Positions 48,637 through 59,792 of a stretch of DNA of 64,000 nucleotides are shown here, piece by piece (position 1 is the first letter of the stretch; the number at the start of each line of letters is the position of its first letter). The position numbers were made by a program, and so were the translations under genes. The stretch lies in contig NC_135064.1 of the NCBI RefSeq assembly GCF_051401765.1, forward strand, positions 20,992,001-21,056,000. Direction: 5' to 3'. This stretch comes from Calliopsis andreniformis (Eukaryota > Arthropoda > Insecta > Hymenoptera > Andrenidae). Below the pieces are notes generated by a model. The model did not search any database. It saw only the letters and a program-made list of their open reading frames with translations, and was not told the origin of the DNA.

Positions 48637-50555
48637 TTACGAATTATGTTGATATTCTGGCAACCAAAAGTCTGTAAGTAATCTACACGATCGCAATTCA
48701 GGTAACTGCGCAACAGAATTTATTCCATTGACTTTCCCTTTTTTTTGTGTCACCGATTGAATTATTTTTGTAGTAGCATGCAAGAAAGTTATCTTTTTCC
48801 CTCCATGTTGTAAAATATTACAAAATTCCTGTATGAACCACGATCCTGAAAAAATAAAATAAAGGTAATTGTGTATTAGTGTATTCAATTCATAATAGTG
48901 TATTCAAAACTGCAATATGTCACTAATATTTAACTATACAAATTATATTATACCTTCTGCTTTATGACGAACTGATACAAAACCTTGCATTGTTGACATA
49001 AATATACAAAAGTTTCTGTATGCCAAAATATTTGAAACATTATAGTTACTAGGGCCATCTGTTGTCAAAACATCATTTATTTGACCTATAATAAGATACT
49101 ATAGTAAAACTAAATCGAAATTCATAATATTAAATTTAACAGGTCATTAAAAATGGTCTTACCTTTTACTTCTCCTTGACAAGCTTGTATTATAACAATT
49201 TTTATGACATCCTTTAATTGCTCGCAACAAATTTGATGCTCAATTGCTTCAATACTTACTTCTTGCTCGTCAGAACTTATAATACCTCCTGTAAATGTAA
49301 ATATATGTTAACATTTATATGTTTATATACACATATGAACTAAGCCTTGGCATTGAAACCTTTTGTACCTTTACATCCATGGCTTAATATGCATATAAAT
49401 ATGCAATCGTAATCTGTACCAAAGTCTTTTGGAATATTTTCCAACATTTGAAGCATTTCATCTTTTTTTAAATTATTTAATATTTTCACAGTAAAACCAA
49501 AGCCTTGAAAAGTTTCTGCTAACTTGGTACGGTCAGCCAAGGTTCCAAATCTTGTTTCAAACTGAAAGAAAATATATATTATATATATACATTTTTTATA
49601 GTTACAATACACATAACAAAAGATAAGAATTCCATACTTTTTGACCAGAAAAGAACATTTGACTTATGATAATGCAAAGTCCTTTCTTCAATCTCTGAAT
49701 GTTTAGTTCCTGAACATTTTCTGTTGCTTCTACTTCTTCTGTCCCAGAAAATACTTGCAAGTGAGACATACCTGAACTTGCAGTTTGAATATCCAAAACA
49801 TTCTGATGATCTTCATGTTTTTTAAGATCTTCATAAATAAGTTCCAAATTGTCGAAGCTCTTTAAATGTTTTAGTAAATTTTTAAGATTTACTTTGTCAC
49901 CTACAATAGTTCAATTTTATATAAATTATAGACTAGAAGTAAGACAAGTAATATACATATTAAAATCAATAAATCTTATTTATTACGTGAAATACAAACC
50001 TTTCTGAATTGAGATGTATCTTTGTTGTATCCAGTATAACATGTGCAATTCAAGATAATCTGTATCCTTCACATTTTTGTCATAATCAGACAAATCACTC
50101 TTAACACGTTGCAATAACAAGTTTTTGTCATTCTCTATAAGCTCCTCACATAATAAGTACAAACATTTTGCAATTGGGTTCAAATACCTTGAGCATAATT
50201 TGTTTTTAGGAAAATATAATAATTCCAAATCATGGAACGACAGTCCCAGTTTCCGTATAATTTGTCGATTTTGTATAACACATAATGCCTCTAATAATTT
50301 ACTTTCCCAGTTTCTTGAATGATGGTCCACAAAGTTTACAAGTATATAAAAACGTTCCTCTTCATACTTTTGCAGTAGATCACTAACTTCTTTAAAGCCA
50401 TGCGTATAATCATCTAGCATCAAAAACAAAATAGATATCTTCTCGTCAATATCAAGGTCATCTTCTATCTTGGGTAAAATATCTTTGTTTATGTTTTCTT
50501 GAAATACAGGATTTGTTACACAAGTACACGGTGCTGCGTCGCTTGACAAAACCAT
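48637..50555 (-). CDS. Dredd: Dredd/caspase-8-like initiator caspase, 6 coding exons
   Basis: Minus-strand exons are 50555-50000, 49900-49638, 49561-49369, 49288-49163, 49085-48954 and 48845-48637, phase-consistent, about 492 aa. Family role: cysteine protease cleaving after Asp; insect Dredd is recruited through FADD in the IMD immune pathway and cleaves Imd and Relish. The N-terminal ~185 residues are helical, Leu-rich and DED-like, matching a long-prodomain initiator. The p20 part shows the catalytic His in CILSHG (His334) and catalytic Cys in IIQACQGE (Cys374). The small-subunit region has DGPSNYN, FCIFMSTMQGFVSVRH and AEGSWFIQEFC, the caspase-8-type substrate-groove region. Exon 3 has two possible donors; the upstream one (GTACAA, used here) gives SHGCKGGII, the downstream one adds three residues (exon end 49360, 495 aa). 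Starts at the first ATG of a long open exon. It diverges from the WDR74 gene. The assignment to Dredd over another initiator rests on the prodomain type and general fold. Confidence 0.88.
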
Positions 50556-51204
50556 TATTTATTTTAAATTCCAGGTTAAATTCCAATTTTAAATTCCAAT
50601 ACCCTACATAGTTATGCATCTCCTGAACAAACTTTGAATACTGTTGTGCTGATAGTCTGAAATCTGAGAAGGAATTGACTCGACTACACGATGTGTGATA
50701 AGTGATGTATATACATATACAGAATGATTCGTGTTAGTATGTATTTATACACGTATAAAAGTGTTAAGTAACTCCAAGGCAAAATTAAAGATTGGCGATG
50801 CCCAGACTGGGCGACGATTGTAACTATTCTTCGTAATTATTTCTTTGTTGTATCAATAAGCTCCCCCCCCGCGTTAGCACGTGATTCACCGCAACATGTT
50901 AAAAAAAATTGATATTACATCTTTTAAATAAAAGCAGAGAAGTAGCTATCAAGTAGTCGAATGGCGGGGAATAGCATCAAATAGCGTGACAAGCAAAGTG
51001 TTTCAAAGCGAATTAACACGTTGTAAATTTCTGTATAATTCAAACAGGGTATTAAATAGTTTATTAATATTGCCGCTAGGGGTCTATAGTACTTCAGTGT
51101 CTATGTGTTGATTTGCAATTGGGACAAAATGTGTACATGAAGCACATGGTGAACTGTTTATCGTCAAAAGCTTTACATGTTGCTTATAATTTATTATTTT
51201 CAAA
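50556..51204. promoter_or_regulatory. Shared divergent promoter interval between the caspase and WDR74 genes
   Basis: Only 649 bp separate the two start codons, so both 5' UTRs and core promoters must lie here unless one gene has an upstream non-coding exon. A palindromic E-box CACGTG is at 50878-50883, next to a short C-run. I see no convincing TATA box placed for either gene. The divergent arrangement is seen directly; a shared regulatory input is inference. Confidence 0.6.
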
Positions 51205-52786
51205 ATGGATTCGAAAGACAACTTTGATATTTATGTTGGTGGTAAATCCGGTGTTTTCAAAGGTATGAAAGTTGGTAATAAAAATATATATTGTCATAGA
51301 AATATTTAGTTTCACATATTACCTATAAATATTCATGCCTTTCTTCATGTTTAATATAAAAGTAAGTATAATGACTACTGTATTAATTGATTCCTTATAT
51401 TATCATATTTAGGTGTGAAAATAACTGACAAAAAATGTCATATGGAAAACATACAAAATTTGGTAACTGTAACAGCTAACGATGAAGTTACGACAATGTC
51501 ATGGAGTGATCTCGAAGAAAATGAAATTTTAATTGGTTGTGGAAGGAAAGAGATTAGGAGGTTATATAGAATAAATAATTTATCATCTGGAGTAAGATTG
51601 ATTTTGTTGTATGTAACAAACAAGTCATAGTAATTTCTTCTGTTCCACAGTGTCAAAGTTTATGATACAGACTGTTCAACATTTACGTGTTCCTTCTTTT
51701 GTAATGTCGGGACAGGAATGATTAGTGGCATATCCAGATATGACGAGTAAGTGACTTCACAGTTCTGTTTGAAACATGTGATAGTATCTAACATTGATGT
51801 ATCTGCAATATGTTTTTTTAGGGCAATTTTAACTGCAGTTCAATCTGGAGAAGTAAAACTATGGAAATTTGAAGAGGAAAATGGAATCCTAATAAATGCA
51901 GGGGAAAATCTGGATAGAATGCGTCATTCCAAAACAAATAAAAATATTATAGCTACTGGAGGCAAAGAACATGCTTTAAAATTGTATGACTTAGAAACAC
52001 AAAAACAAAAATTTGAAGCCAAGAATGTACCACACGATTGGCTACAATTAAGAGTTCCTGTTTGGATATCTGACATAGATTTCTTTCCTAGTACAGAGCA
52101 GATTGTAACAGTTGGCAAATATGGACATGTAAAAAATCTATTTTTTATTTAAAAAAACTTTTTTTATGATGAAGGTTATATGGCTTATAAAAATCAAACT
52201 AAATTTTTTTAAGATACGATTATATGATCCAAAAGCTCAAAGGAGGCCTGTTGTAAATGTAGAAGAAAAAAATGAAGCATGGACTACATTAAGTTTAACA
52301 CCAAAAGAAAAGTAATTATAAATTATTACATTATACTTTTCTTTTGATGTGTATGTGTAAATAATCATATTACTACTATTTCAGACAAATTATAGTAGGT
52401 TCTGGCAAAGGTAAAATGAACCTAGTGGATTTGAGGAACCCAGGTCGAATACTAAATACATACAAAGGATTTGAGGGTGGTGTAACTGGTATAGCTTGTA
52501 GCACAATTGAACCTTATGTTGTCAGCGTTAGTTTAGATAGGCATTTAAGAATACATCACATTGATACAAAAATTTTGTTAAAAAAGGTAGAATCCCAAAT
52601 TAGAGATATAATAAATTTAAGAATTAATAGTCAGGCTACTACATTTCAAAACTGGATTCTAATACATATATTTATTTATTGCAGGTTTATTTAACATCAA
52701 GAATATCATGTGTATTATTACGTTCAGGATTTTCATTAGTAGCAGATAGTGAAATGAATGAAGATGAAAGTTTGTGGGTCTTTTAA
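51205..52786 (+). CDS. WDR74: WD-repeat protein 74 (Nsa1-like) ribosome biogenesis factor, 7 coding exons
   Basis: Exons read 51205-51262, 51413-51560, 51651-51746, 51822-52128, 52214-52311, 52385-52586 and 52685-52786; together 336 aa ending in TAA. WDR74/Nsa1 is a nucleolar WD40 protein of pre-60S particles that works with the NVL AAA-ATPase in large-subunit assembly (family knowledge). Visible marks: N-terminal DIYVGGKSGVFKGVKI, blade-like segments such as SGEVKLWKFEEE, IIATGGKEHALKLYDLET and GKGKMNLVDLRNPGR, and the C-terminal block SVSLDRHLRIHHIDTK followed by VYLTSRISCVLL, which resembles the family signature. It lacks the long basic tail of vertebrate WDR74. The weakest point is the exon 2/3 junction: I used a non-consensus donor (GTTATA) at 51561 because it joins a coherent blade (GCGRKEIR to SVKVYD); a strong GTATGT further on would leave an intron of only about 42 nt. 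Confidence 0.85.
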
Positions 52787-55700
52787 AAACTGACAGAAAA
52801 CAATAATTTTCTTACCATGAATATAAATATATTTTACTAAAACTAGGTGTAATATAAAGCAACAAAAGAAATTACAATAAGTTATTAGGTTTCATCCTAT
52901 ATTTATATACAGACTTTTTCATTTTTCCATAATTTAAACAATTGCAATCATTCTTAAAATGACACAATTCATCTTATCAGTTCATCGCCTGAGTTGCTCT
53001 GTATTAAATTTGGTATCACAAGGTTTAAAAAACGAAAGAGGAATAAAATGTACAAGATAATAACGATATAGAAAACATGTTATTCATCAAAATACATATC
53101 ATAAAGAAGAATTAAAGATATTTAATAGGAAGTTGTAGGAAGAACTTCTGTCTAAAAAATGAAGAGAAAAGTTGAAAATCGCACTGCAAGGACATTAGAA
53201 AAAGGAAAATGGAAGAAGAAAGTGATGGAGTGAAGAATAACATGCCATCAGAGGGCAGCAGGGTACAGAACCGAACAACGAAAAATGAAAAAGTTGAGAA
53301 ATTCAAATAGAAGAAAGGAAGGAAAAAAAGTCAAAAAATATCTAAGTTTTTATTCCTAAGAAAAAAGAAATGTACTAGGAAACCTTTTTAGTATAACAAG
53401 TCTTTAAAAAAAGATACTTAATTATTTAATAAAAAAGCTATTCATATTATTTTCACGATGAACAGAAAATAAACAGAACTGTTAAGGTCGTAACTGAGAA
53501 ATTACGTTTTTTCAGTGGTGTCGTTTTTAAAATACAAGGACAGTGATGGTACACATAAATTTTGTACAAGTTAAAAAAACAAGTAAAAAGGATAATGAAT
53601 ACTCGTATAATTTACCAGACAGAAAGATACAGTATCCTTAAATATTGCAAAAACTGCTAGCTTTATTTATTTCTATTTGAATAAACGGAGTTTAAAAATA
53701 AAAGAGTGATTGTTTTATTATCTAGACACTTTTGGGCTTCAGTGCAATAAGAAAAAATAAGGCAGAGAGGGGAAAGAATAAATAGTAGATTAAATATCAT
53801 AGTGAACCAAAAAAAGATAAAGTTCGCAAGCAGTACAAAAAAGAAGAAAGAAACACAGGACAAGAATCGGAAAAAGGGGGATCGACATGGGTAAGTAGAG
53901 AATGAGTAGACAAGAGATACATTGTAAACCAAATCCTTGGATACGACCAGAGGCCGTCCAATAAAGCATTTCTATATTTCTATATGTATTGTTTTGGTTC
54001 ACAAAAGCAGCGCACGCCGAGATCAACGATGCCTAGAAGTACAACAATTACGCTTCTCATCAGGTTCAATTGAACTGTGCTTTCGACGCAAGAACGTGAC
54101 ATTGAAGTCGGGTGCGCTGCGGAATATAGGCTACTGTAAACTTGTACGTCTAGAAACTAGAAAAAAAATGAAAGTGAACGTGACAACTTGCAAAGTTGAA
54201 ACGCATTTTGTACTAAAAGGAAATCTAACATTCGCAGGCTACAGCACACTAAATCTTATTCGGCTATATTCTTTCGGCTGTACAAAAATCATTGTCCACT
54301 ACGCCTCTTGTTAATTAATATGTACTAATGCAACGTTGCTTTATCCTGACTGCGCTTACATCCGAAAATGGAATATTTACTTTCTTAACCTCTCGTAAAC
54401 ATACCTAGGAATAGATTTACTAAATTACAGGCACTGTCCCCTTCACGATCAAATAGCTGATTTTGTTTACCCATATTTTACTACAGAAAATGGAGCTTTA
54501 TGCCAAGCAGAAAAACGTTCTCTGACACAGAGGCCATTTATATACAAATTTTTTTTTCACGCGTAGATACTTCCATACAGTTCTTAATTCCATCACTTTC
54601 GTGTAGTAAACATAGAGTAAATTGTTCTCAAGAATAAATCATTTCTTTGAATCGATTACGTTTGTACAGGAATGCCTTTTTTTTCTCTCGTTCCGTTGAT
54701 TTGTTATCAAAATACGATCGATAGTACATAGTGTCTTCAAATTATGGGGTAAATCAAAACATGCAAATTCTCAATGCCAAAGAAAGCAGTAAGTCCTTTA
54801 CCCGTTTGCAATTTGAAGTTTCACTTTTACGATTCAGGTGGCTGAAGTTTAAAAATTTGCATTCTATTCAGACACTGCACATGAATATTAAGATACACAC
54901 TCGTTTTAACTTCAAATAATTTGCCATACAATGACGCAAGATGCTCGACAGGTGATAACAAAACCTTGATCTTATGCAATTTAAAAACAAAACCAGAAAT
55001 TACTTGTTCGTATGCTGTAGAAAGATTAAACATTTTTCCTTATTTTCCTAAAATCAAATGTACATAAAGTGAAAGGGGAGGAAGAATTAAAAAATACGAT
55101 CGTAAAATTTCGATAATTTCTATAAAGGATTTACGACAGAATAACAGAATGTGTTTTTAATTTTTAAACAATATATTGTACGTTAATTTCTTGTTTTAAA
55201 TTTAAATAATGCAATATTAGATTGCAAGAAGACAAAGGACTTTCTAGATTTTTTTGGGATAAAACATCTGCCTACTACGATCAATAATTTTAGTACATCT
55301 TGTTATGTATTACACTTTAAACAATTATCATTGCATCTCAATTAAAAGAAGAAATCATGTTCGGTGCTTTTCTTAATCGTATGCAACCATGTTACGTAAA
55401 TTTATAAATATGGAAAACAGATCAATGAGAAATAATTTGTTATTCTACAAATTATTTTTTTCCATTAATTCCATTAATTACACGTGAAACTTAATAACAA
55501 TACGAAATGTAATTGCAAAATTTCTCTTCCATATTTTCACGTAACACCAATTATATCTTTTAATTCATTATTAAATGTACAGAATTTGGTCAGAGATCAT
55601 ATAAAAATCTTCTTACACTTTTTATACTTCCATTTCTCTTTTTCTTCTCAGATAAATGTTTACAGACACAATAGTTAATTTATAAAAACCTCACGTAAAG

Positions 55701-57057
55701 CAGTTACAAACAAGATACAAGTATTTTAAAAGAGGTAAAATTAAATAAAATTATGTATATACACACAAGTCTAAAATAAACATAAAATGAATGTGTTCAC
55801 AATCAAACTGTTCCTGTAAGTAACTCGAGTAAAGTACTGCGGATACCTCTAGATATTTAAAGCGTTGATTAAAAGATGGTGTGGCAGCACATGCTCAAGG
55901 TAAGGAAAAAATCATTTTCCATCTTTCATGCATTATAGGCCTGTTACTTAATTAATATATTTTTGCATTGTATAGATTGCTCTACGAAATACATAAAACA
56001 ATGGCATATAAATTCAACGACAGATCTCATTGTCAGTTTAGATGATCCATAACAAATATTGCCTTCCTGTACTCAAATATTTCTTTTCAAAGATGTACAG
56101 AAACTATATCATATAATAATAAATTTTTATGTTTCATTATTCGTACTTTTACTGTTTATTTGTAACGCGCACACTAATTGTATTCGACAGCCACATCATA
56201 GTCAGTTATGAATGCAAAATCAAAAGCACCATGTTTTTTTCTTTTTTTCCTGTTTGTAAAATATATCACATGCTATGCAATTGTTAAAAACAGAATTCTT
56301 TATTATGCACGTCAGTTCCTAATATTCAGAGACATCTAACGTGATAGTTCACGGACATGAAGCTATTTTTTATAAATAAGCATAGAGGGTATACATATTC
56401 AGAGACTTTTGTTTAACACTGTAGTATTCGTTTCTGTCAGGAGAAAACGTGGAAGGTTTCTATAAACACGAGGTCCATATTTATTGATAATGGAGTACCT
56501 TTCCGTGTACAAGTACTCTGTTCCGTATGCTGTGGACACGCCTTTAAGATAACTCGCGTGAATAAAGAATTTCGTGTAAAACATCAAAACTCGTTTGAAA
56601 CATTCCCAATGTACAATTGAAGAAAGGATGTTGAGAATTTTCATACCCTGAGCAGATAATGGCGTAGCGATCGTTCCTGGCAAGAAGCTCGAACGTCTAT
56701 GCTGAATAGCATTTGTACCATAAAAAATTAAGCTTAATCCAACTTTATACAGTATACAGCATTGTCTTAATAATGTGTCGCGTCCAATCAAATTCGTTCG
56801 TTATTTTCGTAACCAGTTTGACTGAATTATTTTTCAATACAACAGCTACCTTTGTGATACTGTAATCTTATCGAACGAGCACGAAACGATCTTCCATATG
56901 TTTTTCGTAAATTCTTAGGCGAAGCAATGCAACCGCCAAGAACAGATGAAAAACGCATGGGTTGTTCGTTCGTTGTTTGCTGCTGTTTCATTGCAAACTT
57001 TACAGCGACAAACCGATTATCATTTTATGTTTAATAGCATGTTAAGATGATATTGCC
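52787..57057. other. AT-rich interval between convergent WDR74 and AMPK gamma genes
   Basis: It must hold both 3' UTRs. WDR74 lacks a clear AATAAA nearby but has AATATAAA-type variants at about 52817 and 52849. The part next to AMPK gamma (56400-56900) is less AT-rich and open on the minus strand; I take it as 3' UTR. A purine-rich plus-strand tract is at 53105-53340. No further gene is supported. Confidence 0.45.
56480..56485 (-). terminator. First poly(A) signal downstream of the AMPK gamma stop
   Basis: The plus strand reads TTTATT, giving AATAAA in the transcript about 570 nt past the stop; further copies lie at 56299-56304 and 56155-56160. Which is used cannot be told from sequence alone. 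Confidence 0.35.
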
Positions 57058-58948
57058 TCATTCTCCTCCTGACACGGTTACTTCCCTCCACGTGGGCTCT
57101 TGAGACTGATTCACTAAGGTAGACTGAGGCTCAGAAATATCTGATGCTGCTGGACTCAGCGGTGGACTAGGTGTTGCGGGTGCTTCTACAGGTTGGTTTA
57201 CTTCGGCTGTGTTTTGTTCAGCTTCTTGTTCACCATCAGCGAGAGAAGCCTCCGACTGCACAGAACTTGGAGCTTTTGATACAGAATCCTGTGCTCTTAA
57301 CGATATAGAACTATTTTTATTGCTACTGCCATCTTCACCTGTAAACGGTATGCGCTTGTTTATTTGTTTATTTCTGATATATTATATGTATTATATATCA
57401 AATAGAATTAAAAAATGTATTTACCACAAGGCCTAAGAACGAGGTAGAAGAGTAAGTCAGATAGAGAAATTATACCAGTTACTTTATCATCATCATCAAC
57501 CACTACTAGCCTATGGACCTGAAAAATTATTATATTTAGTAATCTTGTAGCTTTTTGAAATAGGGACTCTAATTAGGAATACTATACCTCAGCCCTAACA
57601 ATTTTTTCCATAATAGTAAACAGGGTTTCATCTAATTTACAACTTTGAACTCCTTCGAACCATTCATTGCGATGCTCATTTGCTTCTCGTAATGAAACAT
57701 CTAAATTATTGTATGTCTTCTCTGCAGCTAAATTCTGAAAAAGAAAAGATGAACAATTAAATATTCGTAATAATAAATTAAAAAACTGGAAAATGAGGGA
57801 TGTTATATTTACTTACAATAACATCAAACTTTGAATAGATGTTAACCAACTTTCCTTCAGCATCAACAATTGGCAATGCTGAAACTCTCCTCTCTACGAA
57901 TTTCTTGAGTGCTAAAATTATGCTAGTTTCTTCAGTTGCTGTTTCTATGTTTTCAAATGTACCTATCCTTAACTCTCTCAATGTTTTATTAGTAAATGAT
58001 GGTTTTGGTAGTTCATGAATCTGTCAATAAATCATTAATATCATTAATTTTTAATCAAATGTTGTTATTCCTATAATTTTTACATCTATTTATACTTACA
58101 TAAAGGAAGAGGAACCTAAGTATTCGTTTATGGGTCAGGATATATAGAACGTTTCCAGTATCTGGGTCTATCACAGGCAAACGATGAATTCTATTTTGTA
58201 TTAGAGTTTTAATAGCCTCGTACAAAGATGCATCGGGGCCAATGCTCACTAGTGGATGAACCTGATCTTTCAAAACTTCTACAATATAAAAATTTACAGA
58301 ATATTTTAGTTAATGAACACAAATATCGAACAAAAGGACCTTCAAAGAAAGAAACTTACTTCTCCAAGTATCCAACTCATGTTCTTCCAATTCATCCATT
58401 GTTACAGATGGGCTGGTATAATACATTTGCAAGATTTTTATGAAATCTGTTATAGTTAACATCCCCACAAATTCTTGCCTTGAACTGTCCCATAATGGCG
58501 CAGCTCTCACACCTATAAAAAACAATTTTTATACATTACAAAATACACTAACAATAGTCGCAGCAGTAGTAATAACTTTACCATTATTTAGGAACCACTA
58601 ATAGTAATATTATATTGTTTCAAATGGAATAGAGGTAAATAAAACACTTTTTATGAAATGATTTTTATGAGATAAAGTTGTGTACGTTTATTCTACGATT
58701 TTAATAAATGAATAAAAATCCTAATTATGAAAGTTTTGTAATTCTGATACTCTACCATTGTAGACCAGAGCGAAGAAGGCCTTCTTGACGAGGAGGTGCG
58801 TGTCGAAAACGACCAATTTGGCACTGGTCGGTATTAGGTCGTAACATTTGTGAAACTTGAAGAACTTCACGAAAATCTGTGATTCATCCTCCTCTGAAAG
58901 TCCAAACAGTTCACAGTAGAGTAGAGCTTTTCGGTTTCGACGAAGCAT
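57058..58948 (-). CDS. SNF4Agamma: AMPK gamma subunit (SNF4Agamma), short isoform, 7 coding exons
   Basis: Minus-strand exons are 58948-58756, 58512-58360, 58278-58100, 58020-57817, 57734-57588, 57518-57425 and 57338-57058, phase-consistent, 416 aa. It is the nucleotide-sensing regulatory subunit of AMP-activated protein kinase, with four CBS domains binding AMP/ADP/ATP. Hallmarks: [22 protein letters not shown]; the nucleotide-site residues in MLTITDFIK (Asp87), [11 protein letters not shown] (Arg167), IYSKFDVI (Asp241) and IISLSDLL (Asp313); also IHRLPVIDP and [10 protein letters not shown]. After CBS4, residues ~325-416 form a Ser/Pro/Glu-rich low-complexity tail longer than the mammalian gamma1 end. 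The start at 58948 has an in-frame TGA just upstream, so this exon can begin a short isoform; longer insect isoforms would splice in from further upstream. It converges on WDR74. Confidence 0.94.
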
Positions 58949-59217
58949 TTTCTTTTCCTTTCTACGATGTCACAATGTTCTAACAATATTTACACGCTAC
59001 TTTTTGAAACTTTTTCGTCACAACATAGTAATAAAGATGACAGATAGTAAAGTGTTCCTATTCTTTGCCATAGAAAAACCCTAACACGTTCGCTGTCCCT
59101 GACACTGAACCACTTCGCGTTTATTGATTTTTATCGTACACACGTTTCAGCCAGTGTCATTTCATCTTCAGACCGGGTCCTAGAGCTTTACGTAGGGTAG
59201 GTTATGGTGATGCAATA

Positions 59218-59229
59218 TTTGGCGCCGAA
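59218..59229. promoter_or_regulatory. E2F-like near-palindrome upstream of AMPK gamma
   Basis: TTTGGCGCCGAA matches the E2F/DP consensus in both orientations apart from one base and sits about 270 bp upstream of the AMPK gamma short-isoform ATG, at the edge of a slightly GC-richer stretch. Function is inference from position and motif. Confidence 0.35.
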
Positions 59230-59702
59230 TCTGACTTTCTGGCGGCATCTTTAAATATTTAAAAAGATACCGATGGAAAAAAATGTTAGAAATGGCGTTT
59301 GAACGAATTCGATGCTATTTAGTAAATGAATTCCCTATTAAATTAATAATTAGATTGTGGATGTTTATGCAAATTCAAATTTTCATGAATTAAATGCATA
59401 TTGATGTAGAGACTATTAATAACTTAATGAATGACCATTTATTGAAGTTTTATTGCTGAGTAAATCTTTCTCACTCGTTATTCCTATCTTCTAGACAGGG
59501 CTGCATTTATCATAAGAAGCATTAGGCGTAAGCCAGGGCACGCATTCTCTATGGAGTTACAATTTAAAACTTTGTTCTTTACAAGCAGAAATACAAAAAT
59601 AGCCTACTGCAGGAAAATCCTTTAAAACATATCTCATTGTCTGAGTCTTTTAATAAAACATATATGTTTATTTTAACTGGGGAATTTAGTTATTAATTTT
59701 TC

Positions 59703-59792
59703 TAAAATTCAAATTTAAATTCATTTATTCTTATATTTTTTAAAATTCAAGTTTGAATTCATTTATTCTTATATTTTTTAAAATGCAAATAT
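59703..59792. repeat. 38-bp AT-rich tandem repeat, 2.3 copies
   Basis: Units begin at 59703, 59741 and (partial) 59779 with TAAAATTCAA/TAAAATGCAA and include TTCATTTATTCTTATATTTT. Confidence 0.75.

Noticed and set aside
51594..51650. Alternative donors for WDR74 exon 2 (GTAAGA at 51594 and GTATGT at about 51609)
   Set aside because: The first breaks the reading frame into exon 3; the second leaves an intron of about 42 nt and inserts residues that disrupt the WD40 blade.
53937..54314. 125-codon plus-strand ORF
   Set aside because: Non-ATG start, no motif, lies in the expected 3' UTR/intergenic interval.
56399..56791. 130-codon minus-strand ORF downstream of AMPK gamma
   Set aside because: It begins at a TTG, follows the gene's stop in the same strand and contains no domain; better read as 3' UTR.
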